Positions 60,284 to 64,000 of a DNA stretch of 64,000 nucleotides are shown piece after piece. The stretch's first letter is position 1, and the number at the start of each line of letters is the position of its first letter. The notes beneath the pieces were generated by a model. The model was not told where the DNA came from and did not search any database. It saw nothing but the letters and a program-made list of their open reading frames with translations. The stretch spans positions 71,058,702 through 71,122,701 of the forward strand of contig NC_086022.1 in NCBI RefSeq assembly GCF_036323735.1, in the 5' to 3' direction. The translations under genes were made by a program, and so were the position numbers. The stretch is from Rattus norvegicus. Taxonomy: Eukaryota; Chordata; Mammalia; Rodentia; Muridae.

Positions 60284-60538
60284 CCAATGACCCAGCTACA
60301 CCACTACTGGGCATATGCCCAAAAGATGCTTCAAAGTATACAAGGACACATGCTCCACTATGATTATAGCAGCCTTATTTATAATAGCCAAAACCTGGAA
60401 ACAACCTAGATGTCCATCAACAGAAGAATGGATACAGAAAACGTGGTACATTTACACAGTAGAATACTTCTCAGCTATTAAAAATAATGGCTTCCAGAAA
60501 TTCACAGACAAATGGATGTAATTAGAAAATATCATCCT
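60284..60538 (+). mobile_element. Older L1 ORF2 tail, interrupted by the young L1
   Basis: The ORF2 C-terminal region from ATGACCCAGCTACACCACTA to GAAAATATCATCCT, where the consensus would continue GAGTGAG. Instead the GC-rich 5' end of a young L1 begins. The rest of this older element should continue beyond the young insertion, outside the window. Confidence 0.88.
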
Positions 60539-61879
60539 ACCCGCGGATCCCGGCCCGCAGCAGCTCTCTGCTCCCAGACCCGGTGAGAGAGAGACCCAAC
60601 CGCCTGGTCAGGTGGGCACTCCTGAGGCTGCAGAGCGGAAGAGACCACCAACACTGCTCACCCCTGCCCACATCCCTGGCCAAGAGGAAACTGTATAAGG
60701 CCTCTGGGCTCCCGTGGGGGAGGGCCCAGGAGCGGCAGGACCCCTGCCACAGACACCGCCGGACCCTGAAGGAAACAGACCGGATAAACAGTTCTCTGCA
60801 CCCAAATCCCGTGGGAGGGAGAGCTAAACCTTCAGAGAGGCAGACAGGCCTGGGAAACCAGAAGAGACTGCTCCCTGCACACACATCTTGGACGCCAGAG
60901 GAAAAAGCCAAAGACCATCTGGAACCCTGGTGCACTGAAGCTCCCAGAAGGGGCGGCACAGGTCTTCCTGGTTGCTGCCGCTGCAGAGAGCCCCTGGGCA
61001 GCACCCCACGAGCGAACTTGAGCCTCGGGACCACAGGTAAGACCAAATTTTCTGCTGCAAGAAAGCTGCCTGGTGAGCTTGGGACACACGGAAGCAGAAT
61101 TTCTCTAGAACCGGGCACGTTCTGTGTTTACCAGAAGTCCCACACCCGTGGATCCCGGCCCGCAGCAGCTCTCTGCTCCCAGACCCGGTGAGAGAGAGAC
61201 CCAACCGCCTGGACAGGTGGGCACTCCTGAGGCTGCAGAGCGGAAGAGACCACCAACACTGCTCACCCCTGCCCACATCCCTGGCCCAAGAGGAAACTGT
61301 ATAAGGCCTCTGGGCTCCCGTGGGGGAGGGCCCAGGAGCGGCAGGACCCCTGCCGGAGACACCGCCGGACCCTGAAGGAAACAGACCGGATAAACAGTTC
61401 TCTGCACCCAAATCCCGTGGGAGGGAGAGCTAAACCTTCAGAGAGGCAGACAGGCCTGGGAAACCAGAAGAGACTGCTCCCTGCACACACATCTCGGACG
61501 CCAGAGGAAAAAGCCAAAGACCATCTGGAACCCTGGTGCACTGAAGCTCCCGGAAGGGGCGGCACAGGTCTTCCTGGTTGCTGCCGCTGCAGAGAGCCCC
61601 TGGACAGCACCCCACGAGCAAACCTGAGCCTCGGGACCACAGGTAAGACCAAATTTTCTGCTGCAAGAAAGCTGCCTGGTGAACTCAAGACACAGGCCCA
61701 CAGGAACAGCTGAAGACCTGTAGAGAGGAAAAACTACACGCCCGAAAGCAGAACACTCTGTCCCCATAACTGACTGAAAGAGAGGAAAACAGGTCTACAG
61801 CACTCCTGACACACAGGCTTATAGGACAGTCTAGCCACTGTCAGAAATAGCAGAACAAAGTAACACTAGAGATAATCTG
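60539..61879 (+). promoter_or_regulatory. Young L1 5' UTR with two tandem promoter monomers
   Basis: GC-rich sequence beginning CCGCGGATCCCGGCCCGCAG. The same block restarts 605 bp later (GGATCC at 60,545 and 61,150), giving one full and one nearly complete monomer, followed by a non-repeated leader to the ORF1 start at 61,880. The copies differ by roughly a dozen substitutions and a 1-bp indel (CCAAGAGG versus CCCAAGAGG). Rodent L1 promoters are built of such monomers and recruit pol II without a TATA box. The high CpG content suggests silencing by methylation. Confidence 0.9.
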
Positions 61880-62953
61880 ATGGCGAGAGGCAAGCGCAGG
61901 AACCCAAGCAACAGAAACCAAGACTACATGCCATCATCGGAGCCCAATTCTCCCACCAAAACAAACATGGAATATCCAAACACACCAGAAAAGCAAGATC
62001 TAGTTTCAAAATCATATTTGATCATGATGCTGGAGGACTTCAGGAAAGACCTGAACACACTTAGGGAAGCACAGGAAAACATTAATAAACAAGTAAAAGC
62101 CTACAGAGAGGAATCGCAAAAATCCCTGAAAGAATTCCAGGAAAACACAATCAAACAGTTGAAGGAATTAAAAATGGAAATAGAAGCAATCAAGAAAGAA
62201 CACATGGAAACAACCCTGGATATAGAAAACCAAAAGAAGAGACAAGGAGCTGTAGATACAAGCTTCACCAACAGAATACAAGAGATGGAAGAGAGAATCT
62301 CAGGAGCAGAAGATTCCATAGAAATCATTGACTCAACTGTCAAAGATAATGTAAAGCGGAAAAAGCTACTGGTCCAAAACATACAGGAAATCCAGGACTC
62401 AATGAGAAGATCAAACCTAAGGATAATAGGTATAGAAGAGAGTGAAGACTCCCAGCTCAAAGGACCAGTAAATATCTTCAACAAAATCATAGAAGAAAAC
62501 TTCCCTAACCTAAAAAAAGAGATACCCATAGACATACAGGAAGCCTACAGAACTCCAAATAGATTGGACCAGAAAAGAAACACCTCCCGTCACATAATTG
62601 TCAAAACACCAAACGCACAAAATAAAGAAAGAATATTAAAAGCAGTAAGGGAAAAAGGTCAAGTAACATATAAAGGGAGACCTATCAGAATCACACCAGA
62701 CTTCTCGCCAGAAACTATGAAGGCCAGAAGATCCTGGACTGATGTTATACAGACCCTAAGAGAACACAAATGCCAGCCCAGATTACTGTATCCAGCAAAA
62801 CTCTCAATTAACATTGATGGAGAAACCAAGATATTCCATGACAAAACCAAATTTACACAATATCTTTCTACAAATCCAGCACTACAAAGGATAATAAATG
62901 GTAAAGCCCAACATAAGGAGGCAAGCTATACCCTAGAAGAAGCAAGAAACTAA
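61880..62953 (+). CDS. L1 ORF1 protein (RNA-binding nucleic-acid chaperone), intact
   Basis: A 357-residue protein that coats L1 RNA as a trimer and assists reverse transcription in the cytoplasmic ribonucleoprotein. It starts MARGKRRNPSNRNQDYMP. Residues about 45-150 are a charged heptad-rich coiled coil (LEDFRKDLNTLREAQENI, then FQENTIKQLKELKMEIEA). The RRM-like domain starts at about residue 175 (SNLRIIGIEESED). The C-terminal domain includes ARRSWTDVIQTLREHKCQPR and RLLYPAKLS, the nucleic-acid binding face. Length and domain order are normal for rodent L1 ORF1p. No stop or frameshift is present. Transcription would be driven by the monomers upstream. Confidence 0.95.
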   Translation: MARGKRRNPSNRNQDYMPSSEPNSPTKTNMEYPNTPEKQDLVSKSYLIMMLEDFRKDLNTLREAQENINKQVKAYREESQKSLKEFQENTIKQLKELKMEIEAIKKEHMETTLDIENQKKRQGAVDTSFTNRIQEMEERISGAEDSIEIIDSTVKDNVKRKKLLVQNIQEIQDSMRRSNLRIIGIEESEDSQLKGPVNIFNKIIEENFPNLKKEIPIDIQEAYRTPNRLDQKRNTSRHIIVKTPNAQNKERILKAVREKGQVTYKGRPIRITPDFSPETMKARRSWTDVIQTLREHKCQPRLLYPAKLSINIDGETKIFHDKTKFTQYLSTNPALQRIINGKAQHKEASYTLEEARN

Positions 62954-63011
62954 TTGTCTTGGCAACAAAACAAAGAGAATGAAAGCACACAAACATAACC
63001 TCACATCAAAT

Positions 63012-64000
63012 ATGAATATAACGGGAAGCAATAATCACTATTCCTTAATATCTCTCAATATCAATGGCCTCAACTCCCCAATAAAAAGACATAGATTAAC
63101 AAACTGGATACGCAACGAGGACCCTGCATTCTGCTGCCTACAGGAAACACACCTCAGAGACAAAGACAGACACTACCTCAGAGTGAAAGGCTGGAAAACA
63201 ACTTTCCAAGAAAATGGTCAGAAGAAGCAACCTGGAGTAGCCATTCTAATATCAAATAAAATCAATTTCCAACTAAAAGTCATCAAAAAAGATAAGGAAG
63301 GACACTTCATATTCATCAAAGGAAAAATCAACCAAGATGAACTCTCAATCCTAAATATCTATGCCCCAAATACAAGGGCACCTACATATGTAAAAGAAAC
63401 CTTACTAAAGCTCAAAACACACATTGCACCTCACACAATAATAGTGGGAGATTTCAACACCCCACTCTCATCAATGGACAGATCATGGAAACAGAAATTA
63501 AACAGTGATGTAGACAGACTAAGAGAAGTCATGAGCCAAATGGACTTAACGGATATTTATAGAACATTCTATCCTAAAGCAAAAGGATATACCTTCTTCT
63601 CAGCTCCTCATGGTACTTTCTCCAAAATTGACCATATAATTGGTCAAAAAACGGGCCTCAACAGGTACAGAAAGATAGAAATAATCCCATGCGTGCTATC
63701 GGACCACCACGGCCTAAAACTGGTCTTCAATAACAATAAGGGAAGAATGCCCACATATACGTGGAAATTGAACAATGCTCTACTCAATGATAACCTGGTC
63801 AAGGAAGAAATAAAGAAAGAAATTAAAAACTTTTTAGAATTTAATGAAAATGAAGATACAACATACTCAAACTTATGGGACACAATGAAAGCTGTGCTAA
63901 GAGGAAAACTCATAGCGCTGAGTGCCTGCAGAAAGAAACAGGAAAGAGCATATGTCAGCAGCTTGACAACACACCTAAAAGCTCTAGAACAAAAAGAAGC
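63012..64000 (+). CDS. L1 ORF2 protein N-terminal part (endonuclease domain), open to window end
   Basis: Starts at 63,012 (MNITGSNNHYSLISLNINGL), 58 bp after the ORF1 stop. The frame is open for all 329 complete codons available. It is the apurinic-type endonuclease that nicks target DNA to prime reverse transcription. Catalytic residues are present: N16 (LNING), E45 (LQETHL), D147 and N149 (VGDFNTPL), then the TFFSAPHGTFSKIDHIIGQ segment and the SDHHGLKL motif. Numbering is two residues ahead of human L1. The reverse transcriptase and cysteine-rich domains lie beyond the window. Because there is no stop in the window, simple ORF finders may miss it. Confidence 0.95.
   Translation, partial: MNITGSNNHYSLISLNINGLNSPIKRHRLTNWIRNEDPAFCCLQETHLRDKDRHYLRVKGWKTTFQENGQKKQPGVAILISNKINFQLKVIKKDKEGHFIFIKGKINQDELSILNIYAPNTRAPTYVKETLLKLKTHIAPHTIIVGDFNTPLSSMDRSWKQKLNSDVDRLREVMSQMDLTDIYRTFYPKAKGYTFFSAPHGTFSKIDHIIGQKTGLNRYRKIEIIPCVLSDHHGLKLVFNNNKGRMPTYTWKLNNALLNDNLVKEEIKKEIKNFLEFNENEDTTYSNLWDTMKAVLRGKLIALSACRKKQERAYVSSLTTHLKALEQKE

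Larger units (their letters stand above)
60539..64000 (+). mobile_element. Young, probably full-length L1 (continues past the window)
   Basis: Monomeric 5' UTR, intact ORF1, a short inter-ORF gap and ORF2 open to the last base. The low divergence between the monomers and the absence of disabling changes mark a recent insertion. Its left junction lies in an older L1, so the target-site duplication should be a short run ending in AAAATATCATCCT. The 3' half of ORF2, the 3' UTR and the tail are outside the window, so activity cannot be judged from here. Confidence 0.92.

Noticed and set aside
60537..61688. Long open frames in both strands read as host protein genes
   Set aside because: They lie inside the tandem promoter monomers of a young L1, recur in each monomer, and lack recognisable domains; kept only as a low-interest finding.

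Overview
This window looks like rat (Rattus) genomic DNA from the 3' half of the V-gene part of the T-cell receptor beta (TRB) locus. Several things point to rat: ID SINEs in both orientations, a B2 SINE, and many rodent L1 copies, including a young element with GC-rich promoter monomers of the rat type. The V genes give the locus. They are split genes with a 49-bp leader exon, a short intron, a 298-bp V exon and a 23-bp-spacer recombination signal sequence (RSS). All lie on the + strand, so the D-J-C clusters should lie beyond the right end. No database search was possible; every family name rests on my reading and recall.

Left part (1-20 kb) is a tandem array of related V segments that I place in the TRBV26 (mouse V-beta-3-like) subgroup. 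Three look functional (2727-3178, 6039-6488, 8178-8644). Four are pseudogenes at 11.1, 14.7, 17.65 and 19.16 kb, broken in different ways. A further unit at 4.4-5.6 kb keeps promoter-like and 3'-flank sequence but has no V exons. Each unit carries the same promoter block, matching TCATGTCACAGGAAGG, about 60 bp before the leader. L1, SINE and simple-repeat insertions separate the units. The pseudogene at 11.1 kb is bracketed by an inverted copy of its own promoter region.

Middle (20-45 kb) holds no V gene that I can recognise and is mostly retrotransposons: two adjacent 5'-inverted (twin-primed) L1 copies, 5'-truncated L1s with target-site duplications, an ERV LTR, and a near-full-length old minus-strand L1 (34.3-42.2 kb) that contains two other L1 fragments.

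Right part (45-60 kb) carries three badly decayed V relics: a TRBV25-like one at 45.26 kb, a TRBV27-like one at 57.54 kb and a TRBV28-like one at 59.08 kb. Between them are more L1 sequence (45.8-50.9 kb) and sparse, unrecognised DNA. The window ends in a young L1 that inserted into an older L1 at about 60,538. It has a 605-bp tandem promoter monomer, an intact ORF1 (357 codons) and an ORF2 that stays open from 63,012 to the end.

Functionally, A, B and C should be substrates for RAG-mediated V(D)J recombination in thymocytes. The rest is decayed gene copies and mobile-element sequence. I found no unknown multi-gene system. The most unusual structures are the foldback around the 11.1-kb pseudogene and the V-less unit at 4.4-5.6 kb.
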